Assembly (NCBI GenBank): GCA_039720395.1
Contig: CM077833.1
Span: 2,936,797 to 3,000,796, forward strand
From: Liquidambar formosana
Taxonomy: Eukaryota > Streptophyta > Magnoliopsida > Saxifragales > Altingiaceae
Direction of reading: 5' to 3'
DNA length: 64,000 bases
Shown: positions 49,089 to 59,048 of the stretch, one piece after another
How the letters are laid out: each line of letters starts with the position of its first letter
Numbering within the stretch: the first letter of the stretch is position 1
Program-made: the position numbers and the translations under genes
Notes under the pieces: generated by a model
Database searches by the model: none
What the model saw: only the letters and a program-made list of their open reading frames with translations
Told to the model about the DNA's origin: nothing

Positions 49089-50747
49089 TGTTGGGAATCG
49101 AACAAGAGGGAAAAATAGAAGTGCGGAATATAAAAAATTTTTCCTACGATTCCCAATCCCATGAATCTAACTATGCATAACACAAAATCAAACCCTAACT
49201 ACAAAGAGGGTTAGAACACTTACAGAATTTTTGTCTTCTCCTTTTTGCTCCAAGCTTTGATTCCGGACAGCGGTGAATGAGCAGCCCAAGTGTGCTGCCT
49301 CCAACGGTATCCACACCTAGCTAGAGCTTCAAGTCCTTTCTTTCTTCTTCCTTGTTGTTGCTAGAGGTGGAGAAGAGAGAGAGAGAGAAGAGAGCCTCCA
49401 AAGGGCTGGACGGCTAGGGTTTATTGTGCAAGCCTCTTATGCCATGTCACACATAAGTGTGACTTATATAGGCAGCCCACTAAAGGGGGCTGGCCATGGG
49501 GAAGAAACCCTAATAGGGTTATGTGTAATTACTCTTAATTGCACATTAACCCCTATTATTTGTATCAAATACAAATAGGCCCATAAAGAACTATTCTTTA
49601 TTCACTAAAACCCTTTCTCTCATAGACTTTAAAGCCCTTCTTGCATGATCAGTGTGTGACCCATTGGGTTCACATCATTAAGTAGTAGGAATAGCACAAG
49701 GCGTGCACAATGGAACTCTTTCCATTTAGGGTCTAATTGGAACTCCTTCCAATTCCCTAATTGATTATAACTCACTTATATCAATTAGGGCTTCTACTAA
49801 CCATGAGTAACACCTAGCATATGGCTCATGGTGTGGTCCTTAATGAGGTGAATAGTCATTTACAAAGAACCCTTCTGTTATAGTTTATAGGTTACAATTG
49901 CATCCTTCCTTCAACACAATGTCTCCAATTGAACTAATAGGACATGGAAGTCTGTCAAGTCCCTAGTTCAATTACTTTATACTCATTCATAGATATCAAC
50001 TCATTGATGAACTCATGAAACTCTTTTCATATTCATCCTACCATGGCCATGGATTTAATGAGTTATATTATGAATGCTATATGAGACATTCTCTCTCTTT
50101 TTCCTGAGAGTGATGGATCCCTTGTTGATCACTCACATGCCTTCATACACATAGCAATAGGGCCAATGAACACCTTTGCAGACCCCTGAATAGGATTTAC
50201 ACTTAGTGTTATCAAACTTCTAAAGCTACATGCATAAGACAACTATGGTGTCTCAGGTCTAAGGATTACTTGTACCACTATAACAATGAGAAACTGATTG
50301 ACAGGCAGGATAAAACTCCATTCAGTTTATCTCATATCTTTGGTCACATTCAGTGTACCTATTCTTATAATAGGCACCCACTTGTTGATTGTAGTGTCTC
50401 CACACAAATAGCTTGAGACTAGCTATCCTCCTATAGAGTCAACCTAACAAGTGCTAGTCCTATGGTTCATTACTGTCCATCATAGTGAACCTTCAACTAG
50501 GAATGCTTAAGGAGTTTAGTACAGAGATATATCTATAGTCTCAAAATTACAACTCTTTGTAATTCCATATTCTCAACTCTAACTCCATGGACATATTATG
50601 TAAATATAAATGATGCATATAAACATAATAGAATAAGCCCTTTTATTAAATCAATAATAAATGTGACATACATAAATGAAATCAAATGATTGTTCCTAAT
50701 CCCTAAACAATCATCTCTATGATTGGCTCTAGGGCATAATCCTAACA
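49089..50747 (-). repeat. 5' LTR of copia-type element 2
   Basis: Nearly identical to 41056-42714; differences noticed include GGACGG/GGACTG near 49409, GGCGTGC/GGTGTGC near 49701 and GGCTTC/GGCATC near 49788. Followed on the right by the TCATC duplication. Confidence 0.92.
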
Positions 50748-50905
50748 TCATCATCTACCATTTCAGCTGTGATTGGATACCATTTGGTGAAGAAAATTTC
50801 AAAACCCGGAACTCGGATCTTGGTAGCTTAGTCAAAGGTGGGTTCTGGAAACCCGCAATATAGAAAATCATCCCCCTCTTTGACGAAGTAACCATTCAAA
50901 GTAGG

Positions 50906-51247
50906 TCAGTATGGCGAGATCCTCAAGTCTGGCACCCTTCCCTCGGTTTTGGCTCTTACTTTCTCTTTATTCCTCTTCAACATTTCTGCATGATCATTTC
51001 TGGAGGGCTCATATCCTAGCCCGAAGGTGTATGAGGTGACACGGCTCTGAATAGACTTAGGGATCCCTTGTTGGCGACGCCCTAGCCCCATGCCTGGAAA
51101 GAAACTCATTTTTCTCATTATTTCACCGACGTGCAAATTGCCGTGGGGGCAAAAGTCCAAAGGTATTAACTCACCCTTCTCAAGTTCTTTCTCAAACATA
51201 GTCAAACCCGGATAATGGCACCGCCGCTGATTCTGGTTGTATCTCAC
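50906..51247 (-). pseudogene. Tat-A G-patch segment of the polyprotein
   Basis: Open stretch of 113 codons in the pro-pol region. FFPGMGLGRRQQGIP, followed by FGLGYEPS, is a G-patch-like motif, an RNA-binding glycine-rich module found after the protease in some retroelements. It overlaps the protease ORF by about 56 bp in another frame, so a frameshift separates them. The frame ends at a stop at about 50906 but recognisable linker sequence continues to the copia insertion. Confidence 0.6.
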
Positions 51248-51827
51248 ATATAGGTACGCCTGCGAGTTTCAATTCATAGTCCCCTTGAAGCGTTACTATG
51301 GCTCCTTCATAAGGAAACTTCACCTTTTGATGGAGTGAAGATGGCACAGCCCCAGCAGGATGGATCCAAGGTCGGCCCAATAGCAAGTTGAAACATGACG
51401 GCACATCCAACACTTGGAATTCCACCCTAAATTCAATGGGTCCCATGATAAGAGGTAAAGTAACTACCCCTATTACTTCACGGCGGGTGTTGTCATAAGC
51501 TCTTACAGTCTGCCCAGATGGCGTGAAATCAGTGGGTCCCAAACCCAATACAGTGGCAATCCTGAGAGGACATACATTCAGTGCGGACCCATTATCGATA
51601 AGGACGGTAGGAACCCTCTTCCCCATAGTGTCAACGGTCACATAGAGAGCTTGAGAATGGCTTAGCCCGCTTTTGGGTAGGTCCACATCGGTGAACACGA
51701 TGGTTGAGTTCTTGGGAGTTGGATTCACCAAATGTACCAATCCCTCGGGGGATGTGTCAACAGGCACTTGTATCTGATTCGGCAATTTCAACACGGTCTG
51801 TCTATGCTTGTGCGAGGCCATAAGCAA
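51192..51827 (-). pseudogene. Tat-A retropepsin-like protease
   Basis: Open stretch of 211 codons. The catalytic motif is in VLIDNGSALNVCP (D-N-G-S, common in Tat proteases) and the flap/C-terminal region includes NLLLGRPWIHPAGAVPSSLHQ. Upstream, the Tat sequence carries on to about 51875 in a shifted frame (a second, similar VPVDTS motif), then stops at the deletion junction with the chromovirus. Gag, which should be farther right, is missing. Confidence 0.75.
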
Positions 51828-51884
51828 GCCCCAAATAGTGATGTGTCAACGGGCACTTTGATTTGGCCACCACAATATTATAAG

Positions 51885-53433
51885 CCACACCTTGAGATTT
51901 CCTACTCAAGGCATCCGCCACTACATTAGCCCTACCCGGATGGTATTGTATCTCAAAGTCGTAATCCTCGAGGTACTCTAACCACCGAGTTTGGCGTAAA
52001 TTGAGATCCTTTTGAGTAAAGATATACTTCAAGCTTTTATGATCAGTATACACTTCAAATCTCTCCCCATATAGGTAACATCTCCAAATCTTTAAAGCAA
52101 ACACCACAGCTGCCAATTTCAAATCATGGGTAGGGTAGTTCTTCTCATGGGGTTTCAATTGTCGAGATCCATAAGCTACAACTCTGCCATGCTGCATCAG
52201 AACGCATCCCAACCCTTTCAAGGAAGCGTTAGAATACACTGTATATGGTTCTCCACTCTGAGGTATAATCAATACCAGTGCAGTAGTTAAACACTCTTTA
52301 AGGGCATTAAATGCCTGATCACACTCTTCATCCCATACAAAGTGAACTCCTTTTCGTGTTAACCTTGTCAAAGGTGCAGCAATACTGGAGAATCCCTGTA
52401 CAAATCTCCTATAGTATCCTGCTAAACCGAGGAAACTACGAATCTCGGTGACACTTCTAGGTCGTTCCCAATTTAGGATCGCCTCCACCTTCTCAGGATC
52501 CATAGAGATCCCTGCTTCAGATACTATATGACCGAGGAATCTCACCTCGCGCATCCAGAACTCACATTTCTCTTTCTTAGCATACAACCTATGCTCTCTC
52601 AACAATTGTAAGGCTATACGCAAATGTGTCTCGTGTTCCTCTGGGCTTCGCGAGTAAATCAAAATGTCATCTATGAACACCACTATAAATTGATCGAGAT
52701 AGGGATGAAAAATCCTATTCATCAGATCCATGAATGCCGCGGGTGCATTAGTTAACCCAAAAGGCATCACAGTGAACTCGTAGTGTCCATAGCGAGTATT
52801 AAACGCCGTCTTCTTGACATCATCATCCTTGATCAATAGTTGATGATAACCAGATCGAAGATCGATCTTAGAGAAAACACAAGACCCTCTAAGTTGATCA
52901 AATAAATCATCTATACGAGGTAGAGGGTACTTGTTCTTGATAGTTACCCGATTCAGCTGTCGATAATCTACACATAGCCTTAGAGTACCATCTTTCTTTT
53001 TCACGAATAAAACAGGTGCTCCCCACGGGGAGACACTAGGTCGAATGAATCCCTTACTCTTAAGCTCATTCAATTGAGTTTTCAACTCTCTCAATTCTGT
53101 TGGTGCCATCCGAAAGGGAGTAATAGAGATAGGAGATGTACCAGGATACACCTCAATAGCAAACTCAACCTCCCTCCTTGGGGGTAAACCTGGTAGGTCA
53201 TCTGGGAAGACATCTGGGAATTCTTGCACTACTGGAATGAAGGTCAGATGCACCTTATTCTGTCCATCACCACGAATGCTTGCTAGAAAACTTACATATC
53301 CTGCTGACTTGATACGGGGAATAGGTAAGTCCAGCACAGCATCTGGTAAGGGAATATATTTATCCCTATAGAAAGAAAACGAGATTCCGTCAGGAGAACA
53401 GAATGACACCTTTTTGGAGTAACAATCCATCAC
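51885..53433 (-). pseudogene. Chromovirus reverse transcriptase and RNase H
   Basis: The ORF runs from 53433; the part up to about residue 516 is element sequence and the last residues are read-through into the deletion junction. [21 protein letters not shown]191 in [26 protein letters not shown] and FIDD at 253-256. RNase [12 protein letters not shown] (401-409), then [11 protein letters not shown] and [15 protein letters not shown]. The first RNase H Asp appears to be Asn (N402, codon AAC), a change expected to impair RNase H. The frame is separated from the protease by one TAA (53434-53436 region). The integrase that should follow is deleted. Confidence 0.85.
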
Positions 53434-53436
53434 TGC

Positions 53437-53763
53437 TTAATTGGATGACAACCAATCCATGCCCAGGATTACATCATATCCTGTCATTTCTAGGGTAATC
53501 AAGTCCACAGACAACTCTTGTCCCGAGATTACCAAGCAACAAGATTTACAAATACTCGCCGTACTACACGAGTTCTCGAAAGGTGTATCTACTTCTAGTA
53601 CATACCCCATAGGTTCTGCCTTTAATCCCAAGGCTCTTGCAAAAGATTCAGAAATAAATGAATGAGTGGAACCGGGGTCAAATAATATCTTGGCACAAGA
53701 ATTATGCACCAGAAATATACCTTCCACTACAGCATTTGATGCTCCTTCTATGGGTCGGGTCAT
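53437..53763 (-). pseudogene. Chromovirus aspartic protease
   Basis: Open stretch of 108 codons with FDPGSTHSFIS (active-site Asp29) and the closing ILGMDWLSSN. It ends at a TAA and the same frame goes on directly into the RT ORF, so the stop is a point mutation rather than a gene boundary. The upstream end joins the gag frame through read-through sequence at 53764-53934. Confidence 0.8.
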
Positions 53764-55074
53764 AGCATAGGCTCTTCCACGACCACGATCTCCTTGATTT
53801 CTGCCTCTACTTTGGCGAGACTGACCTCGCTGCCCATATCCCTGTCCCGACTGTTGCCCATACCCCTGTGGTTGTTGAGTGGGTTGATCATATTGTTGTT
53901 GACCAAAGAATTGTGGCGCTTGATATTGTTGGGGCTAGGAATAGGGATAGGATGATTGAGTTCCTTGTCCAGTCTGGTACTGTGGGTAGTGGTAAGAAGA
54001 CTGAGAAGAACCACTAGTGTATTGTGGAGATTCAGATGGTTGGAATTGAGTTCTAGTTAGAAGAGGACAATTAGGGCGAATATGGCCTTTCTGTCTACAT
54101 AGAAAACAGGTTTTGGGGTTTCCACTGCTCCCACTACTACTCCCACTGCTTTGACTGCCAGACTGCTTAAATTGTTGGCCTCTAGGACGGAGATAGTTTG
54201 AACTACCGCCTCCTTGTGGCTTCCTGCCAATACCACCAGTTCCACTAGAACTCCCCTTCTGAAATTTCTGGTTATTCTTCTTCTGTTCCCTGGCCTCATC
54301 CTTGGCCTTCCAGTGTTCCTCAGCCTGCCTCCCTATCAAAAGGGCTTTATCCAAAATCAAAGAGAAGTTGTTGATTTGGTGAGGAACCACCATTCTACTA
54401 TTGTAGGGATTTAATCCCATCTCAAACTTCCGACAAAGTGCTGGTTGATCCGCCATAAGGGATGGTACGAAAACGCACAATTCTTGGAACTTGTTAACAT
54501 ATTCATCGATGGTCAAGTTCCCTTGTTCCAACTTCATAAACTCCTTCATCTGTTTATTTATATATGATTGTGGGTAGAATTCGTTATTAAACAAATTCTC
54601 GAAATTTTCCCACAACATATAGTCATTTTCCCTAGGGGGCTTCACTCTTTCCCACCAGTTATCTGCCATCCCCTTCAGTAAGTACGCAGCAAACTCCACC
54701 TTGTACTGTTCAGGAGTAGCCACAATAGTCAAAGCCTTCTTGACTTGCTTCAACCACATTTCAGCGATTGCTGGATTCCTCTCCCCTTCATAAGTTGGCG
54801 GTTTCATATGCATGAAGGCTTTATATGCATTAGCTTTTGTCATATAATCTCCCACAAGCGGGAGTGGTTCCTGGGGTTGTGGTACTTGGTTCTGAGCCAT
54901 TGTAGCTTGAAGTCCCTGTAATGCAGCTACTAACTGATTCAATATATCGGGTTGTTCTGGTTGTGGTTCATTCTCATGTACAGGTGGTGCCCCAATTGGA
55001 ATTTCATCTTCCGGTTCAAGGTATGGAGCGGCTACAGCCCTACCCCGACCTCTTCCTCGACGTCCATGTCGCAT
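53764..55074 (-). pseudogene. Chromovirus Gag
   Basis: The open part is 53935-55074 (379 codons, starting MRHGRRGRGRGR). It contains the retrotransposon Gag core (residues about 90-245: MWLKQVKKAL, YLLKGMADNWWE, EYVNKFQELCVF) and one zinc knuckle CFLCRQKGHIRPNC (323-336, C-x2-C-x4-H-x4-C). A TAG at 53935-53937 interrupts a Gln-rich linker; the same frame continues through QQ-rich sequence to the protease at 53763. The other-frame ORFs at 53760-54014 and 54057-54299 are shadows. Confidence 0.85.
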
Positions 55075-55279
55075 TCTAAAATAATATATATATATATATA
55101 TAGGTTATATTCAACCAAAATATCTTTTACAACTCAATCATAAAAGGTTTCACTAATGGAGAATTTCTAACGCAATGCTAATGATGCGTATGTATGTTCC
55201 CTTCCCATAAATGACCCAATGCAAAACCATGTATGCACACAGATAATATGACGTAATAGCACCCATATGGATCTAATAG

Positions 55280-55294
55280 CCAGCTCTGATACCA
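55280..55294 (-). other. Primer binding site (initiator tRNA-Met)
   Basis: Minus strand TGGTATCAGAGCTGG, seven bases inside the LTR terminus at 55302. Confidence 0.85.
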
Positions 55295-55301
55295 AAAAGA
55301 C

Positions 55302-57287
55302 TGTCACGACCCGAAAATAGGCTATGACGTGTCAACAAAAAGAAGAATAAATAAAATGAAGTTCAAGGAATGGTTTATAATAAAAATTATAACTTTATAA
55401 AATATTTTTAGAAAATCCGGCATGGTCCTGTTTGAAAATAGGACATACCAAGTTCTCGACAGTTTAAACCTGTTCAATTTAAAATCAAAATCATTCAACC
55501 ATCCACAATAGGTGATTAAAATAAGCTGGCATACTAGTTCCCACAGAGTTCTATTGTCAATACAGGCAGTATATAATACAATAAGTCTGTCTAAATAATA
55601 TACAGGCCATAAAATTTGTAAAATACATTTGCATAACATCCATAATGCAATGCTTATGCTAAGCCTGATGTGATGCCTCCTCATAAGAGTCATCCCTACT
55701 TTGCTCAAAGTCTGCAAAAGGTTTTAGAAATAGGCGTGAGTATAAACTCAGTAGAATACATTTTTCAAAGTTGTATATCAAGGTTTTAAAACCATTATGA
55801 CCAATGAAATAAAATGAGATAATAAGGGGATTGCATATCACAATTTTTAAAACAAGTACAAGAGAACATGAAAATCATTCATAACATAATTCTGCCATAT
55901 CTGGCAATTCACAACATTATTAGTCTTTCAAACTGAATAATCCTCCCCAGGTCATGCGGGGCCCTCGCGCGCGGAAATGAGAGGAAACACTATGGATCCC
56001 TACATAGGTCCAGAAAGTAACCTCATCTCGAGGAAACACTATGAATCCTACATGGATCCAGAAAGTAACCTCATTTCGGGAACACTACGGTCATTAAGAC
56101 CGGAAAGTACCCCTTATCATCACATTCATTTCTATTTAAAATTTTAGAAAAATGGATTTCCAACACTTATATAAAAGTGACCCTTAAATAGTCCATTACA
56201 GGGATTTATCAAATAGGTTTTCTAAAATCAACCCATTGTATTCCAAATCATGAGGGGGTATGCAAAACAACACCAATATAACTAAATAGGGTATAAAACA
56301 AAACCCTAATTTCCCAAATATATGAATTTTTAAGAAATTCAAACCCCAATCCCATGTACTCATGCAAAAACCCATGATAATATACCAAATCATGCATACA
56401 ATGGTTTACAACCATGAAAAATGCACCTACCTCTCAAATAGTGGCTAGAAACGTGAATCTAAGGGTGCACACGTGTAGATCAGGGTGGAAATCACAAGAT
56501 CCATGCGTTGTGGGGTCGAACCCGAGCTCCTGTGGTCACACTCCACACCGTTGAGTTCCCCCTCTCTCTCTCTCTCTCTCCTGTGCTTCTCTCTCTCTCT
56601 CTCTAGGTGTTTGGAGCTCAAGTACTGAAAATGAGAAGGTTTGGTTCGGGTTAAGGGGGTTTTAAAACCACAGAGGGGCACATGCGTCATTTCAGCTGAA
56701 ATGTAAGTTATCGCCCAAATCAGTCGACTCAATTTCCCATTCAGTCGACTGAATTGATGATTCAGTCGACTGAATTGACATTTCAGTCGACTCAAACTTC
56801 CCAGAATTGAAAGTTTTAGCTTCTGTGAAATTTAGTCGACTGAAATCACAATTCAGTCGACTCAAATAGACAGAATACCCTTTACAGCCTTATTTTCATT
56901 CAAAACATTTAAGTAATCTTCTTCATTCTTATATTATCTTTTTACTTTAAGTTATTTAATGAAAATAAGCAAATAACCCCCCATTTGAATCCAAATAAAA
57001 TATCAGAAAAATCAAATTCCAAGTATATCAAAATCTCATTTCCGAGTTTTAGTACAAAATCTGTCGCCCGACAGATTTTCCGAAAACAAACATGTGAGGA
57101 ATCCAATCCAAACATGCTAATAAAATCCCATAAAATCACAAAAGTCTTATAATATTATAAACTTCTATTACCGTAAAAAATTATCTTTAAAAACAAAGAT
57201 TTACGAAAATTCACTTTTTCCCCACACTTAGCCAAAATTCAGCAGCTTAAACCCTTAATACCTTACTTTCAAATTACGGTTGTTACA
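55302..57287 (-). repeat. 5' LTR of the chromovirus
   Basis: 1986 bp, on the minus strand from TGTAACAACCGTAATTTG (57287) to TTTCGGGTCGTGACA (55302). U3 holds 21-bp repeats around GTCGAC (56719-56866) and a GA-rich stretch (CT on +, 56560-56605). The GGAAACACTATG-type subrepeats at 55980-56110 match those of the plus-strand LTR at 255-440. No clear TATA box was found; TTTTAAAACC near 56655 is a weak candidate. Confidence 0.85.
56719..56866. repeat. Six GTCGAC palindromes at 21-bp spacing in LTR U3
   Basis: GTCGAC cores begin at 56723, 56744, 56765, 56786, 56835 and 56856. Each lies in a TCAGTCGACT(G/C)A context (one has TTAGTCGACTGA). The first four and the last two are exactly 21 bp apart, two DNA helix turns, so all sites of a cluster face the same side. 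It looks like a protein-binding array in the LTR enhancer. Confidence 0.85.
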
Positions 57288-57833
57288 GTTAGGTTTGAAC
57301 AAGGCGGTTAACCACTATGCTCTACCTTTGCTAAGCATAGGCATGCACATAGGGTCAAACCAAACACTTTCCATATCAAAATTGAACTTCATAAAACACT
57401 TTTGGGGGTAAAATGATGACTAATGAAAGTCAATTTGAAAAGATTTGGTTGATGATTGTGAGTCAATTATAGCTAACCCAAAGAAGGGTCAATTAACCAA
57501 CTTGAACTACATCGAGCCATTTTAATCCTGAGCCATTGATTTATCAAATTGACACTAGAAATACCTCTTATGCATCCATATGAGCTCCAATTGACCATTT
57601 GGAGATCATTTCAAGGTCAAATGAAAAGTTTGGGACTTAAAAGACGATTATGCCCCTCAAGTCACAAAAGCTCTTATTATCCCTCAAGATCAACTCCGAA
57701 TTGAACCAAAATTCATATCCATTGTCCTTGTGACTCTAGAAAACTAATGCAAGTGACTAGACTCAAAAAACAAAACAAAAACATGCATAAAATGATGAGC
57801 CCTAGTAAGGTGGTGCAAAAATGGGGTATGACA
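57288..57833 (-). repeat. Fragment of the Tat-A 5' LTR
   Basis: Matches 28611-29156 over its whole length with about six differences, ending TATGACA at 57833. Cut at 57288 by the chromovirus. It is followed by 17 bp (57834-57850) and then the TACAC duplication. Confidence 0.88.
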
Positions 57834-57855
57834 GAAGCTGTCATATGTGGTACAC

Positions 57856-58800
57856 CTTTCTTCCATCTAGGAGGTCTATCCGGATGAATTGTTTAGTCTC
57901 CTCTACAGAGTCTGGAGTCTCTACCTTAGCATCTGAGTGAGTTCTTTTCCTAGGAAGAAGGAAGTTGCCTTTCTGTGCTTCTTCTCACTTCGACAGATGG
58001 ATTAACTGCGGGGGTGCGAGGGTAGCCTCGCGGTTTGGCGCGATTTCTTCAAAAAATGAAGCCTCTATTATATGTGCTTCTTTTCTTTCGAATGGCATCG
58101 TCGAAGCTGGGATGGTCATGCTTTTCCCTTTTATTATTGCTTTCAGACATTAGTGTAGGAAGGAGGGGACTGCCTTTGCTTTGTGGATCCAGGGTCGGCT
58201 GAAGAGGATGTAATATGTTGGCCTTGTGTTGATAATGTGGAACCTCGTGGGTCCCTTAATCTGCCCCAGCTTGAGGTCTACTGTTATGTGGCCGAGGGTT
58301 GTCTGTCCTTCCGTGGTGAACCCTACGATTTCTATTGCCTGTTTTACTATTCTTTCTTTTGAGATCCCAACGGCCTCTACAGTTACCAGTGGCATGACAT
58401 TGATAGATGACTCTCCATCCACTAAGGCCCGCCTAACTTCATCTCTGTTGATGAGAGTTGTGAGGTAGAGGGGTCGATTGTGCGAGATGCACTGGGGGTC
58501 AAGGTCTGCATCGCTGAAGGCAATTCGAGACTCTTGGGTTTTTATGGTGCAGCGAATAGATCCTCCTACTGCAAAGCTTTCTTCATTCAGCTCGTGAGCG
58601 ATCCTGATCACAAGCTTGGTAGCCTCAAATCGCGTCTTTGTATTGAAACCCATTTGGTCGTAGAAATGATGAAACTTTTGGTGGTCTTGTAGCTTAGTTG
58701 CCATGGATTTATACCTCGATATATCTAGTTCTAGCTCTTCATTCACGTCGAGGTTCATGTTGCAATGATGCACTGCGATGTACGCGTGTTCTTTTCTTTT
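57856..58800 (-). pseudogene. Tat-C retropepsin-like protease
   Basis: The ORF at 58150-58773 (207 codons) has the Tat protease layout: a leader with MATKLQDHQKFHHFYDQMGF, a catalytic region VDGESSINVMP in which the usual D-x-G-S is D-G-E-S, and LFSRPWIHKAKAVPSFLH. The altered active site (expected Gly replaced) suggests loss of activity. The frame continues past the stop at 58150 to 57856, where Tat-A interrupts it. Confidence 0.7.
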
Positions 58801-59048
58801 TCTGTGCTCCGGTTAAGGAGTGGTGCTCACATCGTCAGGGGAAGTTGTGAACTCGAGCTCATTAGCCTTGACCTTTCTGGAGAAGATTCCTTTTAAGGAC
58901 CAGCAGTCACTTGTGGGGTGCTTGACCCGTCGGTGATAGGTACAGTACTATTCGTCTTTTTTATCAGCCGAGGATGGCTCTTGTCTAAGCTCGGGGAGAT
59001 TTATCACGCCATCTTGCACCCATTTGTTGAGAATTATTAAAACCTCCT

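Larger units (their letters stand above)
41056..50747 (-). mobile_element. Copia-type non-autonomous LTR element 2 (young)
   Basis: Two 1659-bp LTRs (41056-42714 and 49089-50747) flank a 6.4-kb internal region with PBS and polypurine tract, on the minus strand. The element is flanked by perfect TCATC duplications (41051-41055 and 50748-50752). By eye the LTRs differ at only about three positions, so insertion was recent. No gag or pol ORF is open, so proteins must have come from another element. It is the sister of the element at 4069-18104 and lacks the CACTA insert. It splits the Tat-A linker between protease and RT. Confidence 0.93.
51880..57287 (-). mobile_element. Tekay-like Ty3/gypsy chromovirus, 3' half deleted
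   Basis: Minus-strand element: 5' LTR 55302-57287, primer site, gag, protease, RT and RNase H in order. It ends abruptly just after the RNase H at about 51880, where Tat-A protease sequence begins; integrase, chromodomain and 3' LTR are absent. It inserted in the Tat-A 5' LTR at 57287/57288. Lineage is inferred from the RT/RNase H sequence (e.g. [17 protein letters not shown]). Two in-frame stops split an otherwise continuous gag-pol frame. Confidence 0.85.
26434..57850 (-). mobile_element. Tat-A: Tat/Ogre-type element with two antisense genes
   Basis: Minus-strand Ty3 element: 5' LTR remnant (57288-57833), protease and G-patch (50906-51827), RT with two RNase H domains (38564-40228), integrase (37262-38422), an antisense gene block (32452-36912), a tandem-repeat array and 3' LTR (26434-29156). 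It is flanked by TACAC at 26429-26433 and 57851-57855, and the Tat-C reading frame resumes across this duplication. Gag and PBS are gone through a deletion shared with the chromovirus. The two LTR pieces differ at about 6 of 545 positions. Pol carries at least four in-frame stops, so it cannot move by itself. Confidence 0.85.

Noticed and set aside
51753..51871. Filler DNA at the deletion junction (two similar GATGTGTCAAC(A/G)GGCACTT segments)
   Set aside because: Both segments read as related VPVDTS motifs of the Tat protease region, so the repeat is more likely native to Tat-A than made at the junction.
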